64,000 nucleotides of DNA from Sphingopyxis sp. UBA6723 (GTDB lineage: Bacteria > Pseudomonadota > Alphaproteobacteria > Sphingomonadales > Sphingomonadaceae): assembly GCF_002454115.1 (NCBI RefSeq), contig NZ_DKIH01000013.1:381717-445716 (forward strand). The letters run 5' to 3'. The first letter of the stretch is position 1; each line of letters begins with the position of its first letter. The notes beneath the pieces are model-generated. The model made no database searches and was not told the origin of the DNA. It was given only the letters and a program-made list of their open reading frames with translations. The position numbers were made by a program, and so were the translations under genes. Of the stretch, positions 27,007 through 35,893 are shown piece after piece.

Positions 27007-27774
27007 ATGCAGTTCATCGACCTGTCGATCCCGATCACCAACGATGTCGTCTCCGACCCGCCGGTGATGCGGCCCCATATCACCTATATGACCCACGAAA
27101 ACACGTGGGAGCAGATCGCGATGTTCTTTCCGGGATTGACCCGCGAAGACCTGCCCGACGGCGAAGGCTGGGCGGTCGAGATGCTGTCGCTCAGCACGCA
27201 TAACGGCACCCACATGGACGCGCCCTGGCATTATCATTCGACCACCGATAGCGGCGCGACCCCGGCCCCGTCGATCGACGAAGCGCCGCTCGACCTATTC
27301 TTTCGCCCCGGGGTCAAGCTCGACTTTTCCGACCGCCCGCACGGCCATGTGGTCAGCGGCGCCGAGGTCGAAGCGGAGCTGGCGCGGATCGGCCACGACC
27401 TCCAGCCGCTCGACATCGTGCTTATCCAGTCGGGCGCAATCTATGGCACCGACAATTTCACCGACCAGGGGTGCGGCATGGGTGCCGAGGCGACGCTCTA
27501 CCTGACGACATGCGGCGTGCAGGTTGTTGGCACCGACGCATGGAGCTGGGACGCACCGTTCAGCCATACCGCGCGGCGCTGGGCCGAAACGCGCGATCCG
27601 TCGATCATCTGGGAAGGACATAAGGCGGGGCGCATCCGGCCCTATTACCAGATTGAAAAGCTGACCAATTTGGAGGCGATCCCGGCGACGGGCTTCACCT
27701 TCAGCTGCTTCCCGGTGAAGATTGAACGCGCGAGCGCGGGGTGGATCCGGGCGGTGGCGCTGGTTGCGGATTGA
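27007..27774 (+). CDS. Cyclase-family metal-dependent hydrolase (KynB-like)
   Basis: 255 residues. The cyclase signature HNGTHMDAPWHYH supplies metal ligands. DLSIPITNDVVSDPP is the typical N-terminal strand and a later GAEATLYLTTCGVQVVGTDA matches the family core. Relatives include kynurenine formamidase and isatin hydrolase, so an amide or ring-opening hydrolysis is likely, but the substrate is unknown. It is divergent from the MHS transporter, which might import its substrate; this is inference from position. Confidence 0.88.
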   Translation: MQFIDLSIPITNDVVSDPPVMRPHITYMTHENTWEQIAMFFPGLTREDLPDGEGWAVEMLSLSTHNGTHMDAPWHYHSTTDSGATPAPSIDEAPLDLFFRPGVKLDFSDRPHGHVVSGAEVEAELARIGHDLQPLDIVLIQSGAIYGTDNFTDQGCGMGAEATLYLTTCGVQVVGTDAWSWDAPFSHTARRWAETRDPSIIWEGHKAGRIRPYYQIEKLTNLEAIPATGFTFSCFPVKIERASAGWIRAVALVAD

Positions 27775-27840
27775 GTTCTGGCAGACTTTTCTAGGCGTAA
27801 CGGAAAGACCGAAATCGGCCAAATTGCGGCCATAAGCTTT

Positions 27841-27932
27841 CGTCATCCCGGACTTGATCCGGGATCCATGCGCCCTCTCAGCAGCGGGCGACGCGCGGCC
27901 TCATGGACCCCGGATCTAGTCCGGGGTGACGA
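27841..27932. repeat. Family C palindromic repeat
   Basis: Starts CGTCATCCCGGACTTGATCC and ends with the inverted GGATCTAGTCCGGGGTGACG. It lies between the convergent cyclase-family and MAPEG genes. The other copy is at 36519. Confidence 0.85.
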
Positions 27933-27978
27933 GCCTATTAGGACCGCTCCCCACCCCATCATCCACCGTCGCGCTCAG

Positions 27979-28386
27979 CTACAAATTCACCGTCACCAGC
28001 ATCCACAACGTCCACCCGCCCAGTGCCAGCAGGGTAATCCATGTCGCGACAACCCCGATCTGCCGCGTCACCGGCGGCTTGCCCGGCGCGACCGGCGCGT
28101 GCAGCCCGGCGATATGCGCGACACGGCCGATCAGGAACAGCGCCCCGATCACCATCAGCGCCATATGATTAGCCCGCGCGGTTTCCAGCAATCCCAGCAG
28201 GATGACGACGATCGGCGCATGTTCGGCCAGGTTGCCGTGGCTCCGGCTCGCAGCAATCAGCTTCGCATCGCCATGATCTCCAAACGCCGCTTTCAGGCGC
28301 AGGCGCTGGCGCACCGTCAATATCGCGGTGAACAACAGCAACAACGCGCAGACGGCGCCGACAAACGCGGTTACCGGTAATGTCAT
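27979..28386 (-). CDS. MAPEG-family membrane protein (copy 1)
   Basis: 135 residues, four membrane helices. The MAPEG core is clear: AASRSHGNLAEHAPIVVILLG and LFLIGRVAHIAGL. MAPEG proteins are trimeric glutathione S-transferase- or peroxidase-like enzymes, but bacterial members of this subgroup are mostly uncharacterised. It is a paralogue of the protein at 30015, with the same length and TLP(V/I)TA start. It is the last gene of a same-strand run that begins at pccB. Confidence 0.88.
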   Translation of the reverse strand: MTLPVTAFVGAVCALLLLFTAILTVRQRLRLKAAFGDHGDAKLIAASRSHGNLAEHAPIVVILLGLLETARANHMALMVIGALFLIGRVAHIAGLHAPVAPGKPPVTRQIGVVATWITLLALGGWTLWMLVTVNL

Positions 28387-28457
28387 CGTCTCATCTCCCC
28401 CATGGTCATGCGCCGCAGCCTAGTCGACCCGGCACCGTTTGCCACCGCCAATCGCCG

Positions 28458-29465
28458 CTATGGGCTGGGCGTTTTGCTAAGTTTCGCGTCGAGGAAATCG
28501 AGGACGCGCGCCGACACCGGCATACGGCTGACCTTGTCCCCTAGGCTGACCGCGCCCATCGGGTAGAAATGCCCGAACCCCGGCACCCATGCTATCTCGG
28601 CGGCGACTCCTTTACCGGTTAGCGCGGCGGCGGTATGCCGGGTGCCGTTGATCACCCCCGCAAAGTCATTCTGCCCCAGGATCAGTAAAGCGGGCGCCAT
28701 GCCGCGCTCTGTCGTTTCATACAGATTATAGCCGCTGATCCCGCCCGACAGCGACACCACTGCCTTTGCCGGAACGCCGATGCCATAAGCGGTATTGAGC
28801 GCCGTGATTGCCCCCGCGGAAAACCCACCAAGCGCCAGCCGGTCGCCATCGACGCCATATTTGGCGGCATAGGCGCGGACGAAATTCGCCGCCATGGCCA
28901 TATCGTCGGCGGCGGCAAAGGTGGTATGCCAATAATGAGTCAGCGTGATGTCGTCGAACGGCGCCAACCCCATCAGCCGACGCACCTCCTCGATCCGCTC
29001 GATATTTTGCGGCGCCATGTTCACGGCCATGGGTACGATGCGCTTGTCATCGAGCGGGCGGACCAGTTGTGGAATTTCATGGATCAATCGGTAGTCGATC
29101 GAAAAACAAGCGTAGCCCGCGGCGGCGAAGGTACGGCAATAATCGGCCATCGAGCTGTCTTGCGCGCCGTCGCCAGTGAAATGCATGTCGCCCCTGTCGC
29201 CGCGGTGGAACGCGCCGCCGAACGCCATGACGATCGCTGGACGATCGGTCAGCGGCTTGCTGTCCACCGCCGGACGATAGGCGTCGAGGAGCAGGTCGCG
29301 CGCCTTGGCGCCGTCGATCGAAACGCCGATCGGGGCGCGGCCGTAAACGACATCGCGCGTCACCATGACGTCATAGTCACGCTTCGCCCGTTCCTGCGCC
29401 ACGACGCTCGGCGTCACTAGCGCGGCAATGATCGCCGCCGCGATCATCTTTGCCCGAAACCCCAT
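28458..29465 (-). CDS. Secreted alpha/beta hydrolase (esterase/lipase-like)
   Basis: 335 residues with a signal peptide (MIAAAIIAALVTPSVVAQ). A serine nucleophile elbow GGFSAGA, an oxyanion-hole region VMAFGGAFHRGD and a late His (WVPGFGHFYPMG) complete a carboxylesterase-type triad, with the Asp in ILGQNDFAG. A SIDYRLIHE strand is also typical. Exported, so probably acts on external or periplasmic esters. It lies between the two MAPEG genes and follows the tRNA-binding protein by 128 bases. Confidence 0.88.
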   Translation of the reverse strand: MGFRAKMIAAAIIAALVTPSVVAQERAKRDYDVMVTRDVVYGRAPIGVSIDGAKARDLLLDAYRPAVDSKPLTDRPAIVMAFGGAFHRGDRGDMHFTGDGAQDSSMADYCRTFAAAGYACFSIDYRLIHEIPQLVRPLDDKRIVPMAVNMAPQNIERIEEVRRLMGLAPFDDITLTHYWHTTFAAADDMAMAANFVRAYAAKYGVDGDRLALGGFSAGAITALNTAYGIGVPAKAVVSLSGGISGYNLYETTERGMAPALLILGQNDFAGVINGTRHTAAALTGKGVAAEIAWVPGFGHFYPMGAVSLGDKVSRMPVSARVLDFLDAKLSKTPSP

Positions 29466-29593
29466 CGCCCATCTCCCCTGATCGTCTATTGCACCTAAGC
29501 TAGGCCATCCGGGCCGCGCTCGACAAGTCGGGGCTGGCTAAACGCTCGCGCTGCGGCGCGCTGCATCGCAAGTGAGCTAGCCCGCCTTGGCGA

Positions 29594-29965
29594 TCAGAAC
29601 AGCCTCGATCCGTTGGGAACCGGAATATCGGGCGCAAACAGGATGACCGCGCCGGCATCGTCGGCGAAACCAAGCGTCAGAACTTCGGACAGGAATTTGC
29701 CGACCTGGCGCGCCGGGAAGTTGACCACCGCGGCAACCTGCCGACCGACCAGCTCATCCAGCGCGTAGCGATCGACGATTTGCGCGCTGCTCTTCTTGAT
29801 CCCGATCGCAGGGCCGAAGTCGATTTTCAGCTTAAACGCGGGCTTGCGCGCTTCGGGGAAGGGTTCGGCCTCCAGGATGGTACCGATGCGGATGTCGACA
29901 CGCAGGAAGTCGTCGAACGTGATGGGCTCGGCGGCGGGCTGCCCGATGTCATGGTCGATGTGCAT
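29594..29965 (-). CDS. CsaA-like tRNA-binding (EMAP/OB-fold) protein
   Basis: 123 residues. The OB-fold tRNA-binding domain is recognisable from FDDFLRVDIRIGTILEAEPFP (split here by KPAFKLKIDFGP), KKSSAQI and the AAVVNFPARQVGKFLSEVL strand, ending PVPNGSRLF. CsaA binds tRNA-like structures and has been proposed as a secretion chaperone in Bacillus. The ATG at MHIDHDIG begins just before the domain. It sits 50 bases after the MAPEG copy 2 gene on the same strand. Confidence 0.88.
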   Translation of the reverse strand: MHIDHDIGQPAAEPITFDDFLRVDIRIGTILEAEPFPEARKPAFKLKIDFGPAIGIKKSSAQIVDRYALDELVGRQVAAVVNFPARQVGKFLSEVLTLGFADDAGAVILFAPDIPVPNGSRLF

Positions 29966-30014
29966 CGCGCCGAAATCTAGCCTGATGGCCCTGCAATGCG
30001 CAAGGCGGCGCCAG

Positions 30015-30422
30015 TCAAAGCATCGGCAGCACGACCATCCAGCCCAGCCAGAGGCAAAGCGCAAGGACCGCCGCCCATGTGGCGAAAATGCCGATCACGC
30101 GGCCGACCGGCGGCTTACCGTCGGCGCGGGACCGGTAAAGTCCGACCAGATTTGCCGCGCGCCCCGACACGAACAGCGCCGCAATGGTCGAGAGGCCGAA
30201 TGGGTCGGCGCCCGCGAACTCCAACAGGCCGATCAGGATGATCGGCACTGGCGCATGTTCCGCCAGATTCGCGTTGGCGCGAATGGCGCGGCGTAAGCGG
30301 TCGTTCCCGGCGTCGCCGAACAGCGCATGGGAACGTTCGCGCTGGATCACCACGTCGATGCTGGTGGCGAGCAGCATGATGCCGCACGTGACGGCGACCA
30401 GCGCCGTGATCGGCAGCGTCAT
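30015..30422 (-). CDS. MAPEG-family membrane protein (copy 2)
   Basis: 135 residues, four helices, with AIRANANLAEHAPVPIILIG and SGRAANLVGLYRSRADGKPP. It is alignable along its whole length with the MAPEG protein at 27979 (NLAEHAP and GKPPV are shared), so the pair arose by duplication. Its ATG overlaps the pccA stop by 4 bases (ATGA), so it is translationally coupled to the propionyl-CoA carboxylase operon. Confidence 0.88.
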   Translation of the reverse strand: MTLPITALVAVTCGIMLLATSIDVVIQRERSHALFGDAGNDRLRRAIRANANLAEHAPVPIILIGLLEFAGADPFGLSTIAALFVSGRAANLVGLYRSRADGKPPVGRVIGIFATWAAVLALCLWLGWMVVLPML

Positions 30423-32425
30423 TCCATCTCCAATATGACCGCATCGACCGCGAGGCTATCGCCCTGCGCCGCGTTGACGCTCTTCACCGTACCCGCCTTC
30501 TCGGCGCGCAGGATATTCTCCATCTTCATCGCCTCGACCGTCGCCAGCGGCTGCCCCGCCTCGACCTTGTCGCCCGCACCGACATGCAGCGCGACGAGTA
30601 GGCCCGGCATCGGGCAGATCAGGAAGCGCGACAGGTCGGGCGGGATCTTTTCGATCATATGCCGGGTCAGCGGCGCGACGTGCCAAGGCAGCACGCGCAC
30701 ATCATGGATGCGCCCGCGCGTCGTCATCCGCCAGCCGGTGCGCGTCTTCGCAACCTTGACTGCCAGTTCGCTGCCGTCGATCTCGGCAATCACCAGCCGG
30801 TCGCCGGGGGTATATTCCAGCGCGATGTCGAGCTTGTCGCCGTCAACCTTGATATGCTTGTGGCCGAGCTTCACCTTATGCTCGGTGCCGCCGACGGTGA
30901 CCTGCCATTTCGCAGGCGGATCGAGCCGGTCGCCGAGCTGGCCGTCGGTGCGCCGCGCGCGGTCGGCCTCGGCCGACGCCATGAAACCCGCGATCGCCGC
31001 CAGCGCACGGACGATATGATCCGCGGTCGCGGCGCCGTGAAAGCCGTCGGGATATTCCTCGGCGATAAAGCCCGTCGTCAACTCGCCCGAGCGGAAGCGC
31101 GGGTGCTGCATGATCGCCGACACGAAATCGATATTATGACCCAGCCCCTCAATCTCGAACCGGTCGAGCGCCGCGATCTGCTTGTCCGCAGCCTCGTCGC
31201 GCGTTTCGCCCCACGTCACCAGCTTGGCGATCATCGGGTCGTAGAAGATCGATACTTCGCCGCCCTCCTCGACCCCGGCATCGACGCGCACCCCGTCGAC
31301 GCCGCGCTCGTCGCCCTTCCACGCCGGCACCGGGGTGCGATAACGCACGAGCCGCCCCGTCGAGGGCAGGAAACCGCGATAGGGATCCTCGGCATAGACG
31401 CGGTTCTCGATCGCCCAGCCATCGATCTTGACGTCGTCCTGCGTCATGCCCAGCTTCTCGCCCGCGGCGACGCGGATCATCTGCTCGACCAGGTCGATGC
31501 CGGTGATCGCCTCGGTCACCGGATGCTCGACCTGCAGCCGCGTGTTCATTTCGAGGAAATAGAAGCTCTCGCCCGTCGGGTCGGCGCCCGACACGATCAG
31601 CTCGACCGTGCCCGCGCTATAATAGCCGACGGCACGCGCCAGCGCGACGCACTGCTCGCCCATCGCTTTCCGCATCTTTTCGGTCACGAACGGCGACGGC
31701 GCTTCTTCCACGACCTTCTGGTGCCGCCGCTGGATCGAACATTCGCGCTCGTTCAGATACAGAATGTTGCCATGCTGGTCGCCAAGGATCTGGATCTCGA
31801 TATGGCGCGGGTTGAGGATGAACTTCTCGATAAACACCCGGTCGTCGCCAAAGCTGTTGAGCCCCTCGCGCTTCGTCGCCTCGAAGCCCTCGCGGACGTC
31901 CTTTTCGTCATAGGCAAGCCGCATGCCCTTGCCGCCGCCGCCCGCCGACGCCTTCATCATCACCGGATAGCCGATCTCGTTCGAAATCCGCACCGCATGT
32001 TCGGTATCGTCGATCTCGCCGACGAAGCCGGGGACGACGTTGACCCCCGCTTCCTTCGCCAGCTTCTTCGACTCGATCTTGTCGCCCATCGCGGCGATCG
32101 CGTTCACCGGCGGGCCGATGAAGGCGATGCCGTCCTTCGCCAGCGCCTCGGCGAAACTGGTGCGTTCGGACAGGAAGCCATAGCCCGGATGCACCGCCTC
32201 GGCGCCCGTTTGCTTGCACGCGGCGATGATCTTGTCGGCGACCAGGTAGGATTCGGACGCGGGCGACGGCCCGATATGCACCGCCTCGTCGGCCATCTGG
32301 ACAAAGGGCGCGCGCGCGTCAGCGTCCGAATAGACGGCGACCGTGGCGATGCCCATGCGGCGCGCGGATTTGATGACGCGGCAGGCGATTTCGCCGCGAT
32401 TGGCGATCAGGATTTTCTTGAACAC
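30419..32425 (-). CDS. pccA: Propionyl-CoA carboxylase, biotin carboxylase/carrier subunit
   Basis: 668 residues. Biotin carboxylase domain from FKKILIANRGEIACRV through ATP-grasp (KASAGGGGKGMRLAYD) and EMNTRLQVEHPVTE. A linker domain follows, then the biotinyl carrier domain with VEAMKMENIL, where the Lys is biotinylated. The start is a GTG, with AAGGAAACC upstream; an upstream ATG in frame has no ribosome site. It works with PccB to make methylmalonyl-CoA. A 58-residue coding region lies just upstream, and MAPEG copy 2 overlaps its end. Confidence 0.96.
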   Translation of the reverse strand: MFKKILIANRGEIACRVIKSARRMGIATVAVYSDADARAPFVQMADEAVHIGPSPASESYLVADKIIAACKQTGAEAVHPGYGFLSERTSFAEALAKDGIAFIGPPVNAIAAMGDKIESKKLAKEAGVNVVPGFVGEIDDTEHAVRISNEIGYPVMMKASAGGGGKGMRLAYDEKDVREGFEATKREGLNSFGDDRVFIEKFILNPRHIEIQILGDQHGNILYLNERECSIQRRHQKVVEEAPSPFVTEKMRKAMGEQCVALARAVGYYSAGTVELIVSGADPTGESFYFLEMNTRLQVEHPVTEAITGIDLVEQMIRVAAGEKLGMTQDDVKIDGWAIENRVYAEDPYRGFLPSTGRLVRYRTPVPAWKGDERGVDGVRVDAGVEEGGEVSIFYDPMIAKLVTWGETRDEAADKQIAALDRFEIEGLGHNIDFVSAIMQHPRFRSGELTTGFIAEEYPDGFHGAATADHIVRALAAIAGFMASAEADRARRTDGQLGDRLDPPAKWQVTVGGTEHKVKLGHKHIKVDGDKLDIALEYTPGDRLVIAEIDGSELAVKVAKTRTGWRMTTRGRIHDVRVLPWHVAPLTRHMIEKIPPDLSRFLICPMPGLLVALHVGAGDKVEAGQPLATVEAMKMENILRAEKAGTVKSVNAAQGDSLAVDAVILEME

Positions 32426-32444
32426 TTTTCGGTTTCCTTCGCTG

Positions 32445-32621
32445 TCACCGTTCGGCTGGGAGGGCGGCATTAATCTTCTCAAGTAGAGCCTGCACGACCG
32501 TCCGAGGTGAACCGACCCGCGTTTGGAACTCCCAATCTTCGATCTGAACGCCGTTACATATCTCGTTCATGCAGTTGTTCAGGATGATCAGTTCGTCGTC
32601 CGTTAGTTCGATCGCGGTCAC
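32445..32621 (-). CDS. 58-residue small protein between bioB and pccA
   Basis: GTG start overlaps the bioB stop (GTGA), and the stop lies 19 bases before the pccA GTG. The protein starts TAIELTDDELIILNNCMNEI and continues with EDWEFQTRVGSP, ending PAER. It is acidic and mostly helical, with no signal or membrane segment. Tight spacing and conserved-looking composition support a real gene; the TDDELIILNN..NEICNG pattern recalls a family of small uncharacterised bacterial proteins. Function unknown. It could be an adaptor for the carboxylase, which is only a guess from position. Confidence 0.7.
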   Translation of the reverse strand: MTAIELTDDELIILNNCMNEICNGVQIEDWEFQTRVGSPRTVVQALLEKINAALPAER

Positions 32622-33736
32622 TCCGCCGCCTCCACCCGCATCGGCTCTTCGCTCTCCATCGGCCGCAGCCCCAGCTTGGCGAGCAGCGCGGCGTCGGCGC
32701 TGTCGCCGCGGTTGCCAGTGGTGAGCAGCTTGTCACCGGTGAAGATACTGTTCGCGCCGGCCATGAAGCAGAGCGCCTGCGTCGCCTCCGACATGCTCTC
32801 GCGGCCCGCGCTCAACCGCACCATGCTCATCGGCATGGTGATGCGCGCCACCGCGACGGTGCGGACGAATTCGATGTCGTCGATCTTGGCGAGCGGGGTG
32901 TCGGCCAGCATGTCGCCGAGCACGGTGCCCTTCACCGGCACCAGCGCGTTGATCGGCACGCTGCCCGGATGTTCGGGCAGGGTCGCGAGCGAGTGGATGA
33001 AGCCGACGCGATCGGTGCGCGTTTCGCCCATGCCGACGATGCCGCCGCTGCACACGTTAATTCCGGCGCTGCGCACTTCTTCCAGCGTGTCGAGCCGCTC
33101 CTGAAAGGTCCGCGTCGTGATGACATTGCCGTAATTTTCGGGCGAGGTGTCGATGTTATGGTTGTAATAGTCGAGTCCCGCGACCGCCAGCGTCTGCGCC
33201 TGTTCCTTGCTGAGCATCCCCAGCGTCATGCAGGTTTCCATGCCCATCGCGCGCACGCCTTCGATCATCTCGACGATCGCGGGCATGTCGCGGTCCTTGG
33301 GGTTGCGCCACGCGGCGCCCATGCAGAAACGCTGCGACCCCGAATCCTTCGCCTGCGCGGCGGCTTGCAGCACCGCGCGGACGTCCATCAGCTTGGTCGC
33401 CTTGAGCCCGCTGTCGGCGCTTTTCGACTGCGAGCAATAGCCGCAATCCTCAACGCAGCCGCCGGTCTTGATGCTGAGCAGGGTACACAGCTGGATTTCG
33501 CCGCGCGCGTGGTGGCGGCGGTGGACGCTTTGCGCCTCCCACATCAGTTCGTCGAACGGCAGGTCGAACAGGGTGGCAATTTCCTCGCGGGTCCAGTCGC
33601 GGCGACATTCGTCGCCGCGCCCCTGCGGAGGCAGGGGCCCATCTCCGGCCCGTTCGGCCATCGCGGCGTGAGAAGGAGAGCGCGGGTGATGGGCCCCTGC
33701 CTTCGCAGGGGCACGGGTGGTTTGAATATTACTCAC
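32618..33736 (-). CDS. bioB: Biotin synthase
   Basis: 372 residues from a GTG that overlaps the mutase stop (GTGA). Radical-SAM cluster CVEDCGYC (Cys 94, 98, 101), YYNHNIDTSPENYG, CSGGIVGMGE and the C-terminal ANSIFTGDKLLTT are all typical. It inserts sulfur into dethiobiotin. Residues about 9-40 (RAPAKAGAHHPRS..DGPLPPQGRG) are a translated family A palindromic repeat placed ahead of the conserved start DWTREEIATLFDLP. A position inside a propionyl-CoA carboxylase operon links cofactor supply to the biotin enzyme. The true start may be inside the repeat. Confidence 0.95.
   Translation of the reverse strand: MSNIQTTRAPAKAGAHHPRSPSHAAMAERAGDGPLPPQGRGDECRRDWTREEIATLFDLPFDELMWEAQSVHRRHHARGEIQLCTLLSIKTGGCVEDCGYCSQSKSADSGLKATKLMDVRAVLQAAAQAKDSGSQRFCMGAAWRNPKDRDMPAIVEMIEGVRAMGMETCMTLGMLSKEQAQTLAVAGLDYYNHNIDTSPENYGNVITTRTFQERLDTLEEVRSAGINVCSGGIVGMGETRTDRVGFIHSLATLPEHPGSVPINALVPVKGTVLGDMLADTPLAKIDDIEFVRTVAVARITMPMSMVRLSAGRESMSEATQALCFMAGANSIFTGDKLLTTGNRGDSADAALLAKLGLRPMESEEPMRVEAAE
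33619..33712. repeat. Family A palindromic repeat inside the bioB 5' coding region
   Basis: Two inverted hairpins (GCCCCTGC..GCAGGGGC) with the GCCCATC / GATGGGC shoulders seen at 2495 and 6092, in frame with bioB codons 9-40. No stop is introduced. Confidence 0.85.
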
Positions 33737-35892
33737 GCAGCTTCTCCAATCGGCGGCATATTATGCCCCAGCAGGCGCAGCACATCGGCGGCGCACTCAA
33801 CAACATTTGACCCCGGCCCATAAATCCCCTGCACCCCGGCATCGCGCAGGAAATCATAATCCTGCGGCGGAATCACCCCGCCCGCGATCACCTTGATGTC
33901 GGTGCGGCCCGCTTCGCGCAGCTTGTGGATAAGTTCGGGGATAAGTGTCTTGTGCCCCGCCGCCAGACTCGATGCGCCGACAACGTCGACCCCGCTGTCG
34001 AGCGCCAGCACCACCGTCTCATCGGGGGTCTGGAACAGCGGTCCCGACACGATGTCGAACCCCATGTCGCCGAACGCCGACGCGATGACGTTGGCGCCGC
34101 GGTCGTGGCCATCCTGCCCCATCTTGGCGACGAGCAGCTTGGGTTTCCGCCCCAGCCGCCGGGTGACTGCCTCCACCCCGTCGACGACCTGCGCCCAGCG
34201 CGCGTCGCCTTCGTATGGCGCGGCATAGACGCCCTTCACCGGGGTCGGTTGGGTGCCATAACGGTCGAAACTTTGCTCCATCGCCGAGCTGATTTCGCCC
34301 AGCGTGGCGCGCGCCCGCGCCGCCTCGACCGCGAGCGCGAGCAGGTTGTTGTCGATGCTCGAAGGTTTGGCTGCACCCCGGCGCAGCGCGGTCAGCGCCG
34401 CCTGACACCCCGCCTCGTCGCGTTCGGCCTTGGTCTTCCTGATCCGTGCAATCTGCCCTTCGCGCACCTTGGCATTATCGATGTCGAGCGTTTCGAGCAG
34501 ATCCTCGTCCTTCAGGCGATATTTGTTCACCCCGACGATCACATCGTCACCGCGATCGACCCGCGCCTGTCGCGCCGCCGCGGCGGTTTCGATCATTGCC
34601 TTGGGCCAGCCGGCGGCGACAGCCTTCGCCATGCCGCCTTCGGCCTCGACGCGGTCGATAATCTCCTGCGCCTTGTCGACCAGCTCCTGCGTCAGCGCCT
34701 CGACATAATAGCTACCGCCGAGCGGGTCGACGACCTTGGTCATCCCCGTCTCTTCCTGGATGACGATTTGCGTGTTGCGCGCGATGCGGGCGGAGAAATC
34801 GGTGGGCAGCGCGATCGCCTCGTCGAGCGCGTTGGTGTGCAGCGACTGGGTGCCGCCCAGCATTGCCGCCATCGCCTCGATCGTCGTGCGCATGACATTG
34901 TTGTACGGATCCTGCTCGGTCAGCGACACGCCCGACGTCTGGCAATGTGTGCGCAGCATCTTGCTGCGTTCGTCCTGTGCGCCGAGCTTGGTCATCGCGC
35001 GATGCCACAGCACCCGCGCCGCGCGCAGCTTCGCAATCTCCATGAAGAAATTCATGCCGATCGCGAAAAAGAAGCTCAGCCGCCCGGCAAACTTGTCGAT
35101 GTCCAGCCCCGACGCGACGCCATATTTCACATACTCCATGCCGTCGGCGATGGTGAAGGCCAGCTCCTGCACCTGCGTCGCGCCGGCTTCCTGCATATGA
35201 TAGCCGGAAATCGAGATGCTGTTGAACTTGGGCATCTCGCGCGAGGTGTAGCCAAAGATGTCGCTGATGATCCGCATCGAGGGTTCGGGCGGATAGATGT
35301 ATGTGTTGCGGACCATGAACTCCTTCAGGATGTCGTTCTGGATGGTCCCGTCGAGCAATTTGCGATCGACCCCCTGCTCCTCGCCCGCAACGATGAAGAA
35401 CGACAGGATCGGGATCACCGCGCCGTTCATCGTCATCGACACCGACATCTGGTCGAGCGGGATGCCGTCGAACAGGATCTTCATATCCTCGACGCTGTCG
35501 ATCGCGACCCCCGCCTTGCCGACGTCGCCGGTGACGCGCGGATGGTCGCTGTCATAGCCGCGGTGGGTCGCAAGGTCGAAAGCGACGGACAGCCCCTTCT
35601 GTCCTGCGGCAAGGTTGCGGCGGTAAAAGGCGTTCGATTCCTCGGCGGTCGAAAAGCCCGCATATTGCCGGATCGTCCATGGGCGCCCGGCATACATCGA
35701 CGCACGCACGCCACGGGTAAAGGGCGCGAAACCGGGCAGGCCGGGGTCTTCGCGCACGTCCTCAGACGTGTAGAGCGGCTTGACGGCAATCCCCTCGGGC
35801 GTGTGCCAGGTCAGGTCCTTGCCCTTCACTTCCTTGTCGGCAGCGGCGGCCCATTGGTCGATGGTCGGTTTGTCGGTCATATGCAATCCCAT
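33733..35892 (-). CDS. scpA: Methylmalonyl-CoA mutase
   Basis: 719 residues, single-chain type. The N-terminal TIM barrel has RPWTIRQYAGFSTAEESN and SGYHMQEAGA, and the fused C-terminal B12 domain has KMGQDGHDRGANVIAS (DxHxxG, His binding cobalt) and GASSLAAGHKTL. It interconverts methylmalonyl-CoA and succinyl-CoA. GGAGAGGGA before the ATG belongs to the repeat at 35894, so the repeat may supply the ribosome site; a second ATG four codons in (MTDKPTI) is the alternative. It overlaps bioB by 4 bases. Confidence 0.97.
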   Translation of the reverse strand: MGLHMTDKPTIDQWAAAADKEVKGKDLTWHTPEGIAVKPLYTSEDVREDPGLPGFAPFTRGVRASMYAGRPWTIRQYAGFSTAEESNAFYRRNLAAGQKGLSVAFDLATHRGYDSDHPRVTGDVGKAGVAIDSVEDMKILFDGIPLDQMSVSMTMNGAVIPILSFFIVAGEEQGVDRKLLDGTIQNDILKEFMVRNTYIYPPEPSMRIISDIFGYTSREMPKFNSISISGYHMQEAGATQVQELAFTIADGMEYVKYGVASGLDIDKFAGRLSFFFAIGMNFFMEIAKLRAARVLWHRAMTKLGAQDERSKMLRTHCQTSGVSLTEQDPYNNVMRTTIEAMAAMLGGTQSLHTNALDEAIALPTDFSARIARNTQIVIQEETGMTKVVDPLGGSYYVEALTQELVDKAQEIIDRVEAEGGMAKAVAAGWPKAMIETAAAARQARVDRGDDVIVGVNKYRLKDEDLLETLDIDNAKVREGQIARIRKTKAERDEAGCQAALTALRRGAAKPSSIDNNLLALAVEAARARATLGEISSAMEQSFDRYGTQPTPVKGVYAAPYEGDARWAQVVDGVEAVTRRLGRKPKLLVAKMGQDGHDRGANVIASAFGDMGFDIVSGPLFQTPDETVVLALDSGVDVVGASSLAAGHKTLIPELIHKLREAGRTDIKVIAGGVIPPQDYDFLRDAGVQGIYGPGSNVVECAADVLRLLGHNMPPIGEAA

Positions 35893-35893
35893 T

